From: Rhodospirillales bacterium 47_12_T64
Lineage (GTDB): Bacteria > Pseudomonadota > Alphaproteobacteria > Kiloniellales > Kiloniellaceae
Length of the DNA: 8,651 nucleotides
NCBI GenBank assembly: GCA_002162915.1
Contig: MABB01000070.1
Span: 1 to 8,651 of the forward strand
Direction: 5' to 3'
Below are positions 1 to 6,274 of the stretch, in pieces (position 1 is the first letter of the stretch; each line of letters opens with the position of its first letter). A program made the translations under genes and the position numbers. Under the pieces are notes generated by a model that made no database searches, was not told the origin of the DNA, and worked only from the letters and a program-made list of their open reading frames with translations.

Positions 1-2
1 TC

Positions 3-212
3 ATCCTCGGCATACTCGCAGTTGTATCACCTTTTGCGGTCTCACCTGCCATCTTGCAATTTGATATGTGGGTCATGGCTGGTGTCAGCCTTCTGGTTAT
101 CCCTGCCATGTGCCATTCGGGACAAATTGGTCGCCTGAAGGGCATCTTCTTTATCGGGCTTTATGCGACTTACATTCTATACCAATTCAAAGACAAACTG
201 TTCCTGGCGTAA
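3..212 (+). CDS. C-terminal end of a probable calcium/sodium antiporter (partial)
   Basis: This is the last 69 codons of a gene that begins before the window; the frame opens at base 3 and stops with TAA at 210-212. The piece is very hydrophobic, with membrane-spanning stretches at roughly visible residues 2-18, 22-37 and 47-62. The ending, a short loop with GQIGRLKG followed by a last helix of the type GLYATYILYQF, resembles the end of bacterial CaCA-family Na+/Ca2+ exchangers, where a loop carrying R-x-E/K-G precedes a final helix with spaced tyrosines. If so, the protein sits in the inner membrane and exchanges Ca2+ for Na+. The ion-binding alpha repeats lie outside the window, so the assignment rests only on the tail. 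Another multi-spanning transporter is possible. Confidence 0.62.
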   Translation: MLGILAVVSPFAVSPAILQFDMWVMAGVSLLVIPAMCHSGQIGRLKGIFFIGLYATYILYQFKDKLFLA

Positions 213-257
213 ATCCATACTGGTTTCTATTCGCTGTAATTAGTCGTTAATTGGGTT

Positions 258-286
258 TTGACCTCTGTCTGCTCAAAGCGTAGATT
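258..286 (+). promoter_or_regulatory. Candidate sigma-70 promoter for folB
   Basis: TTGACC at 258-263 and TAGATT at 281-286 are separated by exactly 17 bases and resemble -35 and -10 elements (5/6 and 4/6 matches). They lie in the gap between the antiporter stop and folB and would give a leader of roughly 100 bases. This is inference from spacing and similarity only. Confidence 0.35.
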
Positions 287-394
287 GACGACCAAATTTA
301 GACATGCCTAATGGTGGCTGCTCACACTTCAAATATTCGGACCACGTAGTCGGGCCCAATATATAGACCAAAAGTATAGAAAGGAATGTCGCGA

Positions 395-787
395 ATGGCA
401 TCCGGGAACACAACGGCAACGAATAGTAAACTCACGGAACAAAAGCTGATCGTAAGAGATCTTTCTCTTAGTTGCCACATCGGCCTAACCGAAGAAGAGC
501 GTCTTCGCACGCAAAGGCTAAAGATAAGTCTGGAGCTTACTCTAAACCCAGTTCCTGTCCTGAATGACGAAATTGACGAAACGATCAATTACGGCATCCT
601 GGTAAAAAAGGTTCGCAATGTTTGCCTTGAGACCAAGGTCAAACTTTTAGAGACACTCGCAAACGACATATCTGAAACCTGCTTCTTTGATGATCGTATC
701 AAGGTCGTGCACATGCGGATTGAAAAATTAGATCGCTATCCAGATGTGGCAGGTGTTGGAATTGAGATCACGCGAACGCGCTCTTAA
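395..787 (+). CDS. folB: Dihydroneopterin aldolase (FolB family)
   Basis: FolB converts 7,8-dihydroneopterin to 6-hydroxymethyl-7,8-dihydropterin plus glycolaldehyde in cytosolic tetrahydrofolate synthesis. Numbering from the upstream ATG at 386, the FolB fold spans about residues 20-131. The conserved Glu is E38 after the HIG motif, the conserved Tyr is Y69 in INYG, and the conserved Lys is K114 in IEKLDR, so the three residues that matter for catalysis in the family are present. The length is close to the usual 115-130 residues, with a short polar N-terminal extension. I prefer the ATG at 395 because AAGGA at 381-385 lies 9 bases before it, whereas it directly abuts the ATG at 386. The gene appears to be a single transcription unit with a terminator at 849-882. 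The related FolX epimerase is a less likely alternative. Confidence 0.88.
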   Translation: MASGNTTATNSKLTEQKLIVRDLSLSCHIGLTEEERLRTQRLKISLELTLNPVPVLNDEIDETINYGILVKKVRNVCLETKVKLLETLANDISETCFFDDRIKVVHMRIEKLDRYPDVAGVGIEITRTRS

Positions 788-848
788 AATCCATCCGTAA
801 AATTCGTCGATAAAAATCACCGGACAGTATCCGGATATTACATAGAAG

Positions 849-882
849 CAGGGTCGTGAATTAAACTTCAGGCCCTGTTTTG
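849..882 (+). terminator. Intrinsic terminator of folB
   Basis: CAGGGTC at 849-855 pairs with GGCCCTG at 871-877 (one G-T pair). The stem continues inward with TGAA (857-860) pairing with TTCA (867-870) around a 6-base loop, with one bulged G at 856. TTTT follows at 878-881. It lies 61 bases past the folB stop and separates folB from the uvrC region. Confidence 0.8.
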
Positions 883-1062
883 ATTCATCGTATTCCTACC
901 AAGTTATTAACAAATCTCAACTGTTCACTTTCTTTCGCTCATAGTATCAGATTCGATAAAAGCACACTCCTTACCATAGAGAGAATCTAGACAAATCAAG
1001 GAGATTGCCTTCAAATTTTACGAACTTGTGCACAGGAGAAATGTTTCTGTAACCGTCAAGTC

Positions 1063-1081
1063 AAAAAAAACTATTTTTTTT
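1063..1081. repeat. A8-CTA-T8 inverted repeat
   Basis: Eight A residues at 1063-1070 and eight T residues at 1074-1081 flank CTA. It is flanked by AAGTCAA (1058-1064) and TTGACTT (1095-1101), which are also reverse complements of each other. It could act as a bent or easily melted element, or as a hairpin in RNA. Its role is unknown. Confidence 0.5.
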
Positions 1082-1125
1082 CAATATTGCAACGTTGACT
1101 TTGAATAACACAATAATATCAGTCA

Positions 1126-1151
1126 CTTAAAAAATATGCCTATTTTTTGAG
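1126..1151. repeat. AT-rich hairpin, 11-bp stem
   Basis: CTTAAAAAATA at 1126-1136 pairs with TATTTTTTGAG at 1141-1151 around a TGCC loop, with one G-T pair. It is followed at 1163-1174 by the perfect palindrome AACACTAGTGTT. The T-run lies inside the stem rather than after it and there is no GC-rich stem, so it is not a typical terminator. Confidence 0.5.
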
Positions 1152-1215
1152 CAGCTTGCTGTAACACTAGTGTTTTCAAGGGGTGCAAGCAAAGGCGCAC
1201 AAGATAGTCACAAAG

Positions 1216-1224
1216 TTATCCACA
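1216..1224 (+). promoter_or_regulatory. Perfect consensus DnaA box TTATCCACA
   Basis: TTATCCACA matches the bacterial DnaA box consensus TTATNCACA exactly. One-mismatch relatives lie nearby: TTATTAACA at 904-912, TTGTGCACA at 1026-1034, and TTTGAATAA (reverse orientation) at 1100-1108. A two-mismatch site, ATAGTCACA, sits at 1204-1212. The site may bind DnaA as part of an origin, a DnaA-titrating site or a DnaA-regulated promoter. The sequence alone cannot tell these apart. Confidence 0.5.
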
Positions 1225-1324
1225 GGAATCGTGGATATAATTTATGGGCCAATTACACTGACACAACCACCCTTGGTACGAATCCTTGGAGTTCTCCAGA
1301 GTCACCTTTTTATGTTAATAAAGT

Positions 1325-1339
1325 GTTCTTGACCTGTTC
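1325..1339 (+). promoter_or_regulatory. LexA (SOS) box of the alphaproteobacterial type upstream of uvrC
   Basis: GTTC at 1325-1328 and GTTC at 1336-1339 are separated by exactly 7 bases, matching the GTTC-N7-GTTC direct-repeat operator known for alphaproteobacterial LexA. The spacer contains TTGACC (1329-1334), a good -35 element, so bound LexA would block RNA polymerase. The best -10 candidate downstream (around 1352-1358) is poor. The box lies 124 bases before the uvrC start, and a repair gene is the expected kind of target. Binding is inferred, not shown. Confidence 0.65.
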
Positions 1340-1462
1340 CTTGTGAATGTCCATTTATGAACTGTAAACGTAATTCATTTTGGATTTATATCTGCTGCTG
1401 TCATATTTCCACTTACCAACAAAGGAAATCGCCCTTCAAAGGGTGTTATTATTTTTCAAGCC

Positions 1463-3553
1463 ATGACGAAAACACCACCACAAAAAAAACGTAGAAAAGA
1501 CCTCTCTCAAGGTGGGAAACGCTCAGCCATGGCAATTGATGAAATCGATAACATTAGGCCCGATGGAAAAGATGCGACTGATAATAATCTCTCAGGATTG
1601 TCCGAAGCATCGATCACCTGGAATACACCCAATACAACTCAGGAGGACACAGAAGGAGCTTCATCCAGTAATTTAGAGCTTGGCAAACGTGTCATAGAGA
1701 GTGTTGTGAAAACACTACCGGGATCTCCGGGTGTATACCGAATGCTCAACAGGGACGGGAACGCTCTTTATGTCGGCAAAGCAAAGAATCTAAAAAAACG
1801 TGTTGTTTCCTATACTCGGGTTGAACAACTGCCTTATCGGCTTAAACGGATGGTATCAGAAACCCGATCCATGGAGATCGTCCAGACGAAAACCGAAGCT
1901 GAAGCTCTTCTTCTTGAGAGTAATCTGATCAAGCGTCTGGGGCCGCGCTACAACGTCCTTCTTCGCGACGACAAGTCTTTCCCCTATATCTTGATAACAG
2001 CAGACCACGAAGCACCTCAGATAACCAAACACAGGGGCGCACAAAAAAGAGAGGGTCGATATTTTGGTCCCTTTGCTGATGCAAAATCGGTAAATCAAAC
2101 CATTACCGCCCTTGAAAAGGCCTTCCTGTTGAGATCATGTAGTGATGGTGTCTACACCAACAGAACACGCCCCTGCTTAATGCATCAAATCAAACGTTGT
2201 TCAGCGCCTTGTGTCGGCAAAGTATCTCTCAACAATTACGCCTCTCACGTGAAGGAAGCAGAGAGCTATTTAAGCGGGTCGTCCATGGGGTTTCAGAAAA
2301 AGATGGCTCTTAAAATGCAAGAGGCTGCAAGCGAGCAGGACTATGAACTCGCGGCTATTTATCGTGATCGCATCCGCGCGCTGACAAACATTCAATCCAA
2401 ACAAGAAATCAACGTTGCCGAAATTGATGATGCGGATGTTTTCGCCCTCTTTGAAAAAGCCGGGCAGTCCTGCATCCAGGTTTTCTTTTTCCGTGCGGGC
2501 CGAAATTATGGAAACCGATCTTACTTTCCAAGCCACGATAAAACGATAGATGCAGAAACTGTCCTGACTTCTTTTATCGCCCAATTCTATTCAAACAAGC
2601 CCGTACCAAAGCTCGTCATGGTCAGTCATAAACTGCCAGAACAGCCGATATTATCAGAAGCATTGACAAGTAAGGCTGGACATCGGGTAGAAGTAAATCA
2701 ACCGCAACGAGGCGCCAAAAGAAAACTCCTTGAAAATGCAACAGTCAATGCGCGCGAAGCCCTCGCCCGACGTATGGCAGAAAGTACCAGTCAACGACGT
2801 CTCTTAGAAGGTCTCGCAAACATGCTTTCTTTGGATACAACACCCGAGCGCGTGGAGGTTTATGATAACAGCCATACTCAGGGTTCCGAGGCCTATGGCG
2901 GAATGATTGTAGCCGGACTGGAGGGCTTTACGAAAAAGGCTTATCGAAAGTTCAAAATCCGGGGAGATAAACCATCAAAAACAGAGCAGGAAACACCACA
3001 AGAAGCAGCTTATACGGGGGGTGATGACTACGCGATGATGCGCGAAGTACTTACACGGCGCCTCTCCCGTAGCCTTAAAGAAGATCCTGATCGACAATCA
3101 GATCAATGGCCAGATCTTCTTGTGCTCGATGGCGGGCAAGGGCAGTTAACAGTTGGTATCGAAGTTCTTGAAGAACTCGGTTTAAGCGATATCCCCATTG
3201 TCGCCATTGCGAAAGGCCAGGACAGGAATGCAGGGCGCGAGCGAATTTTCCTGCCAAATCGCCCTTCTTTTTTGGTCGATCCCAAAGATCCCGTGCTTTA
3301 TTTCATTCAACGATTGAGGGACGAAGCTCACCGTTATGCCATCGAAACCCACCGTAAAGGCCGATCCAACGCGCGGTTAAAATCCGTTCTCGATGACATT
3401 CCTGGAATTGGCGCAAAGCGGAAAAAAGCACTGCTGCTTCGTTTTGGTTCTGCAGATGCTGTTGCCCGGGCCGGCGTGGAAGATCTGGAAGCCGCCGAGG
3501 GCATTAGTCATATTGTGGCGCAATCCATTTATGACCATTTTAATACCGAATAA
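1463..3553 (+). CDS. uvrC: UvrABC excinuclease subunit C
   Basis: UvrC binds the UvrB-DNA complex at a lesion and makes both the 3' and 5' incisions of nucleotide excision repair. The GIY-YIG nuclease domain covers about residues 84-165 (GVY at 90-92, YVG at 103-105, R113 and E147 at the positions of E. coli R42 and E76). Four cysteines C226, C238, C246 and C250 have the spacing of the E. coli iron-sulfur ligands. A UVR motif for UvrB contact lies at about 279-311. The RNase H-like nuclease has D468 in YDNSH, a DD pair at 521-522, D556 in LDGGQGQL and H623 in RDEAH. A helix-hairpin-helix pair fills 643-693. At 696 residues it is longer than the 610 of E. coli, owing mainly to a polar, basic N-terminal extension of about 70 residues and a short insertion near 501-518. 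The ATG at 1463 has no clear ribosome binding site. An alternative start is the ATG at 1529 (Met23). A LexA box upstream suggests SOS control. Confidence 0.96.
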   Translation: MTKTPPQKKRRKDLSQGGKRSAMAIDEIDNIRPDGKDATDNNLSGLSEASITWNTPNTTQEDTEGASSSNLELGKRVIESVVKTLPGSPGVYRMLNRDGNALYVGKAKNLKKRVVSYTRVEQLPYRLKRMVSETRSMEIVQTKTEAEALLLESNLIKRLGPRYNVLLRDDKSFPYILITADHEAPQITKHRGAQKREGRYFGPFADAKSVNQTITALEKAFLLRSCSDGVYTNRTRPCLMHQIKRCSAPCVGKVSLNNYASHVKEAESYLSGSSMGFQKKMALKMQEAASEQDYELAAIYRDRIRALTNIQSKQEINVAEIDDADVFALFEKAGQSCIQVFFFRAGRNYGNRSYFPSHDKTIDAETVLTSFIAQFYSNKPVPKLVMVSHKLPEQPILSEALTSKAGHRVEVNQPQRGAKRKLLENATVNAREALARRMAESTSQRRLLEGLANMLSLDTTPERVEVYDNSHTQGSEAYGGMIVAGLEGFTKKAYRKFKIRGDKPSKTEQETPQEAAYTGGDDYAMMREVLTRRLSRSLKEDPDRQSDQWPDLLVLDGGQGQLTVGIEVLEELGLSDIPIVAIAKGQDRNAGRERIFLPNRPSFLVDPKDPVLYFIQRLRDEAHRYAIETHRKGRSNARLKSVLDDIPGIGAKRKKALLLRFGSADAVARAGVEDLEAAEGISHIVAQSIYDHFNTE

Positions 3554-3665
3554 CATCGCGTTAATCAGCAGTCGCCATCAGGCAATTTGATCTATAACAT
3601 AGCAAGAGTTCACACCGCAGGCTATATAACCACTAACGAAGTAATTTTACGCCAGAGGGTACGTC

Positions 3666-4187
3666 ATGAAGGTATTCGGCTTAGCGGGCTGGAGTGGAAG
3701 TGGAAAGACAACTTTACTCAAACAACTTATACCGATTTTAGTCGAGCGAGGTTTGAAGGTATCAACCCTTAAGCACGCCCACCATAAGTTTGATGTGGAT
3801 AAACCAGGCAAGGATTCTTACGAACACCGAGAAGCCGGAGCTTCCGAAGTCATGATTGCCTCTGGAAACCGTTGGGCGCTGATGCACGAATTACGTGATG
3901 AAAAAGAACCCACCCTTCAAGAGTTAATCCCGCGCATGACGCCTGTTGATCTTCTCCTCATTGAAGGTTTCAAAAAGGAAGATCATCAAAAACTTGAAGT
4001 GTACCGCCCCTCCCTCGGCAAACGCATGCTGCATAAAGATGACACCAACATTATCGCCGTAGCAACCGATGAAGATTTCCTGGAATCAACATTACCCGTC
4101 ATTAACCTCAACGATGTAGAAGCAATCGCAGATTTCATCTGTAAGGCTTGTGATTTTAATCACATAGTCCGAAAGGCTGCAGATTAA
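3666..4187 (+). CDS. mobB: Molybdopterin-guanine dinucleotide biosynthesis protein MobB
   Basis: MobB is a GTP-binding accessory protein thought to help MobA attach GMP to the molybdenum cofactor to form the guanine dinucleotide used by DMSO-reductase-type enzymes. The N-terminus carries a Walker A loop at residues 8-16 (GWSGSGKTT) after a short beta strand. The family signature KHAHH-FD-D-PGKDS--HREAGA follows at about residues 36-60, and LLLIEGFK near residue 101 is the Walker B-like part. The length, 173 residues, is normal. AGAGGG at 3654-3659, 6 bases before the ATG, is a good ribosome binding site. The TAA stop overlaps the moeA start as TAATG. It is the first gene of the cofactor operon. 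The 112-base gap after uvrC has two TATAAC sequences (3593-3598 and 3625-3630) but no convincing -35, so read-through from uvrC or a weak own promoter are both possible. Confidence 0.93.
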   Translation: MKVFGLAGWSGSGKTTLLKQLIPILVERGLKVSTLKHAHHKFDVDKPGKDSYEHREAGASEVMIASGNRWALMHELRDEKEPTLQELIPRMTPVDLLLIEGFKKEDHQKLEVYRPSLGKRMLHKDDTNIIAVATDEDFLESTLPVINLNDVEAIADFICKACDFNHIVRKAAD

Positions 4188-5446
4188 TGGCACAATTAAC
4201 GGACGATTGTTTCGCACACGGCGGCAAGCTTATGACGACGTCAGAAGCACTCATCCTCCTCCAGGAAAAACTGCACTGCATTTCAAAGCCAGAAATCCTT
4301 CCTGTTGCAAATTGTCTCGGGCGGACACTTGCTGAAGATATAATTTCTCCCTGTAACGTCCCACCGCACGACAATTCTGCCGTCGATGGCTATGTTGTCA
4401 ATTTCGATGACCTCCATCCCGGTGAAAACACCTTACTTCCTGTCACGGACCGAATCGCTGCGGGCTCTGAAGTAAAAGAAAACCTGGCACAAGGTACTGC
4501 TGCACGTATCTTTACTGGCGCTCCCATGCCATTGGGGGCTGACACGGTACTCATGCAAGAAGATTGCATGTTAGACGACAAGGGCCACGTTTCAATTCCC
4601 GATGGCATCAAGCGTGGATCTAACCGACGCTTTGCAGGTGAAGATGTTGATAAAGGCAGTGTAATATTCAAAGCGAGACGCATCCTCAGGCCGCAAGATC
4701 TTGGCTTGATATCTGCTGTCGGCATTTCTCATATATCTGTACGAAAACCATTAAATGTTGCGCTCTTCTCAACAGGCGATGAACTTAGAAATCCTGGCGA
4801 TAACTTACTAAGTGGGCAGGTATTCGATTCAAATCGTTTCGCGATCACTGGCTTGTTACAAAATTTAGGCTGTATCGTTACCGATCTCGGGATTTTGGCT
4901 GATAATTTGGATACCATTCGCAGTGCCCTCTCCAAGGCTGCTGGAAAATTTGATCTGGTAATCACTTCCGGCGGAGTATCTGTGGGCGAAGAAGACCATG
5001 TGAAACAAGCTGTTGAAGCACAAGGCAGCTTACATGCCTGGCGCCTGGCCATAAAACCTGGCCGCCCCATTGCTCTTGGACAACTGGGGAAAACAGCCTT
5101 TGTTGGCCTTCCTGGGAATCCCGTAGCTGTAATGGTGACTTTTGCCAACTTTGTCAGACCTCTTATCCAGATACTCTCAGGCTCCGAGTATCGCCCCCCC
5201 TTTTCCTTTCCCGTAATTGCGGCTTTCAAGCACAAAAAAAAGGTCGATCGGAGGGAATGGCTTCGGGTTCACCTGAAAAAACAAGAAAACGGTTCGTGGG
5301 AAGCACATAAGTATCCTCGGGATGGTGCCGGAGTACTTTCTTCGGTCTGCGGATCAGATGGCTTTGCAGAACTTCCCGAAGATCTGTTAACAGTAGAGCC
5401 CGGACAAGTGATCACCTATCTTCCCTTTAATGAGGTTGCCTTATGA
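4187..5446 (+). CDS. moeA: Molybdopterin molybdenumtransferase MoeA
   Basis: MoeA inserts molybdate into adenylated molybdopterin, giving active molybdenum cofactor. It is a cytosolic dimer with gephyrin-E-like architecture. Visible signatures are DNSAVDGYV at about residues 62-70 (D67 corresponds to E. coli D59), RIFTGAP at 107-113 (T110, E. coli T100), STGDEL at 195-200 (E199, E. coli E188), SGGVSVGEED at 261-270 (D270, E. coli D228), and KPGRPIALG plus GLPGNPVA at 290-314 in the MPT-binding domain. The C-terminal domain IV runs from about 340 to 419. The length of 419 residues is typical. The start at 4187 overlaps the mobB stop by one base, and the N-terminus MAQLTDDCFAHGG resembles other alphaproteobacterial MoeA proteins, which favours it over the internal ATG at 4229. 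Its stop overlaps moaD as ATGA. The motif has Val where Met is usual (SAVDGY), a conservative change. Confidence 0.96.
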   Translation: MAQLTDDCFAHGGKLMTTSEALILLQEKLHCISKPEILPVANCLGRTLAEDIISPCNVPPHDNSAVDGYVVNFDDLHPGENTLLPVTDRIAAGSEVKENLAQGTAARIFTGAPMPLGADTVLMQEDCMLDDKGHVSIPDGIKRGSNRRFAGEDVDKGSVIFKARRILRPQDLGLISAVGISHISVRKPLNVALFSTGDELRNPGDNLLSGQVFDSNRFAITGLLQNLGCIVTDLGILADNLDTIRSALSKAAGKFDLVITSGGVSVGEEDHVKQAVEAQGSLHAWRLAIKPGRPIALGQLGKTAFVGLPGNPVAVMVTFANFVRPLIQILSGSEYRPPFSFPVIAAFKHKKKVDRREWLRVHLKKQENGSWEAHKYPRDGAGVLSSVCGSDGFAELPEDLLTVEPGQVITYLPFNEVAL

Positions 5447-5694
5447 AAATTCTCTACTTCGCCTGGCTTCGGACTTCAATCGGGAAATCAACCGAAGAAA
5501 TAACACCGCCAGCAGAGGTAAAAACCATTGGTGATCTGCTCGACTGGCTTCCATCTCTGGGCGTTAACTACTCCACTGCCTTGGAAAAGAGAGACCTCCT
5601 TCGCGTGGCAGTTAATCAGGAATATGCAGAACTTGATCACACGATCAATGCTGGTGATGAAATTGCCCTTTTCCCTCCGGTAACAGGCGGTTGA
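5443..5694 (+). CDS. moaD: Molybdopterin synthase sulfur-carrier subunit MoaD
   Basis: MoaD is the small ubiquitin-like subunit of molybdopterin synthase. Its C-terminal Gly-Gly is adenylated by MoeB and thiolated, then donates sulfur to precursor Z in the MoaE active site. The 83-residue protein has the expected length, starts with the beta strand KILYFAWLR, has the conserved VNQEYAELDHTINAGDEIALFPPVTGG region near the end (written here as VNQEY then DHTINAGDE then FPPVTGG), and ends exactly in GG. The start codon overlaps the moeA stop (ATGA at 5443-5446), and the stop is one base before moaE, so translation of all three genes is probably coupled. Confidence 0.95.
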   Translation: MKILYFAWLRTSIGKSTEEITPPAEVKTIGDLLDWLPSLGVNYSTALEKRDLLRVAVNQEYAELDHTINAGDEIALFPPVTGG

Positions 5695-5695
5695 A

Positions 5696-6148
5696 ATGAT
5701 TAGAGTTCAAGAGAATGACTTTGATGTTGGCCTGGAACTGAAGAAGTTGACGGCGAACAACCACTCAATCGGTGGTGTCGCTTCATTCTTGGGACTCGTG
5801 CGAGACATCGCGAGTGAAGAAAACATCACTGCGATGACCCTGGAACACTACCCCGGGATGACAGAGAAACTGCTTAGTGAAATCGAGCAGGAAGCGCACC
5901 AACGCTGGGATCTGGATGCAAGCTTGATTATCCACCGCTATGGTCGCATGGAACCAGGCGAACAGATCGTACTCGTGGTTACGTGCAGTAAGCACAGGAA
6001 AGATGCCTTTGAGAGTTGTGAATTTCTCATGGACTATCTTAAAACCAAGGCCCCTTTTTGGAAACTTGAAGAAACGTCCAAGGGCGGTAAATGGGTGGAT
6101 GCAAGAGACAGCGACGACGACGCGGCCACCAGATGGCTTAAGGGCTAA
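5696..6148 (+). CDS. moaE: Molybdopterin synthase catalytic subunit MoaE
   Basis: MoaE is the catalytic large subunit of molybdopterin synthase. With thiocarboxylated MoaD it converts cyclic pyranopterin monophosphate to molybdopterin by adding two sulfurs. Key residues are present: R36 in GLVRD, HYPGM at 51-55, IHRYG at 79-83, H100-R101 in SKHRKDAF, and K116 and K123 in YLKTKAPFWK, which match the two essential lysines K119 and K126 of the E. coli protein in spacing. The G-G-x-W-V tail at 130-134 is also typical. The length of 150 residues is normal. The gene is last in the cofactor operon. It ends 40 bases before a strong terminator and is convergent with ilvE. Confidence 0.95.
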   Translation: MIRVQENDFDVGLELKKLTANNHSIGGVASFLGLVRDIASEENITAMTLEHYPGMTEKLLSEIEQEAHQRWDLDASLIIHRYGRMEPGEQIVLVVTCSKHRKDAFESCEFLMDYLKTKAPFWKLEETSKGGKWVDARDSDDDAATRWLKG

Positions 6149-6187
6149 CCCAAGAAATAAACATCCCTTCTCTTTCGCAACTGAAAC

Positions 6188-6222
6188 AAAAAACGGGTGA
6201 CGACTTGAGACACCCGTTTTTC
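6188..6222. terminator. Bidirectional intrinsic terminator between moaE and ilvE
   Basis: AAAAACGGGTG at 6189-6199 is perfectly complementary to CACCCGTTTTT at 6211-6221 around an 11-base loop. The T-run serves the plus strand, and the A-run at 6188-6193 gives a U-run when read from the minus strand. It therefore can end both the molybdenum cofactor operon and ilvE. Confidence 0.88.
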
Positions 6223-6224
6223 AC

Positions 6225-6271
6225 AGTCATTACTTGAAATAGTCCATTACTCAAAAGTACTCATTGCTTGG
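6225..6271. repeat. Three imperfect 15-16 base tandem repeats
   Basis: Units start at 6225, 6241 and 6256 and share the pattern AGT-CATTACT or a close variant, followed by an A/T-rich tail. They lie between the terminator and the ilvE stop codon. The similarity is moderate and no function is apparent. Confidence 0.3.
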
Positions 6272-6274
6272 AGA

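Larger units (their letters stand above)
788..1462. other. AT-rich 675-base gene-free region between folB and uvrC
   Basis: No convincing gene or structural RNA is visible here. The region contains the folB terminator (849-882), a CCGGA/TCCGG hairpin (820-834), an 8-base A-tract and 8-base T-tract separated by CTA (1063-1081), an 11-bp AT hairpin (1126-1151), a 12-base palindrome (1163-1174), a perfect DnaA box (1216-1224) with weaker ones nearby, and a LexA box (1325-1339) in front of uvrC. This is much longer and more structured than a simple promoter needs. It could be a DnaA-binding or replication-related site, an unrecognised small RNA gene, or just a degraded remnant. A -35/-10-like pair, TTGACT at 1095-1100 and TATCAG at 1117-1122 (16-base spacing), is a further weak promoter candidate. 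Confidence 0.6.

Noticed and set aside
68..250. 60-residue plus-strand open frame starting inside the first gene
   Set aside because: It overlaps the antiporter-like reading frame in another frame, has no family resemblance and no ribosome binding site.
1432..1443. CCCTTCAAAGGG as a terminator or riboswitch hairpin before uvrC
   Set aside because: The stem is only four to five base pairs with a minimal loop and no immediate T-run, too weak to call.
3554..3665. Terminator after uvrC or a molybdenum cofactor riboswitch before mobB
   Set aside because: No GC-rich stem with a T-run is visible, and the 112-base gap is too short and lacks the multi-stem layout of the moco RNA motif.
3587..3772. 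Possible small gene in the uvrC-mobB gap running into mobB
   Set aside because: It overlaps the start of mobB in another frame and has no recognisable motif. The mobB start has a good ribosome binding site.
4729..5235. 168-residue minus-strand open frame inside moeA
   Set aside because: It lies entirely antisense to a clear moeA, and its composition is what one expects from a shadow frame.
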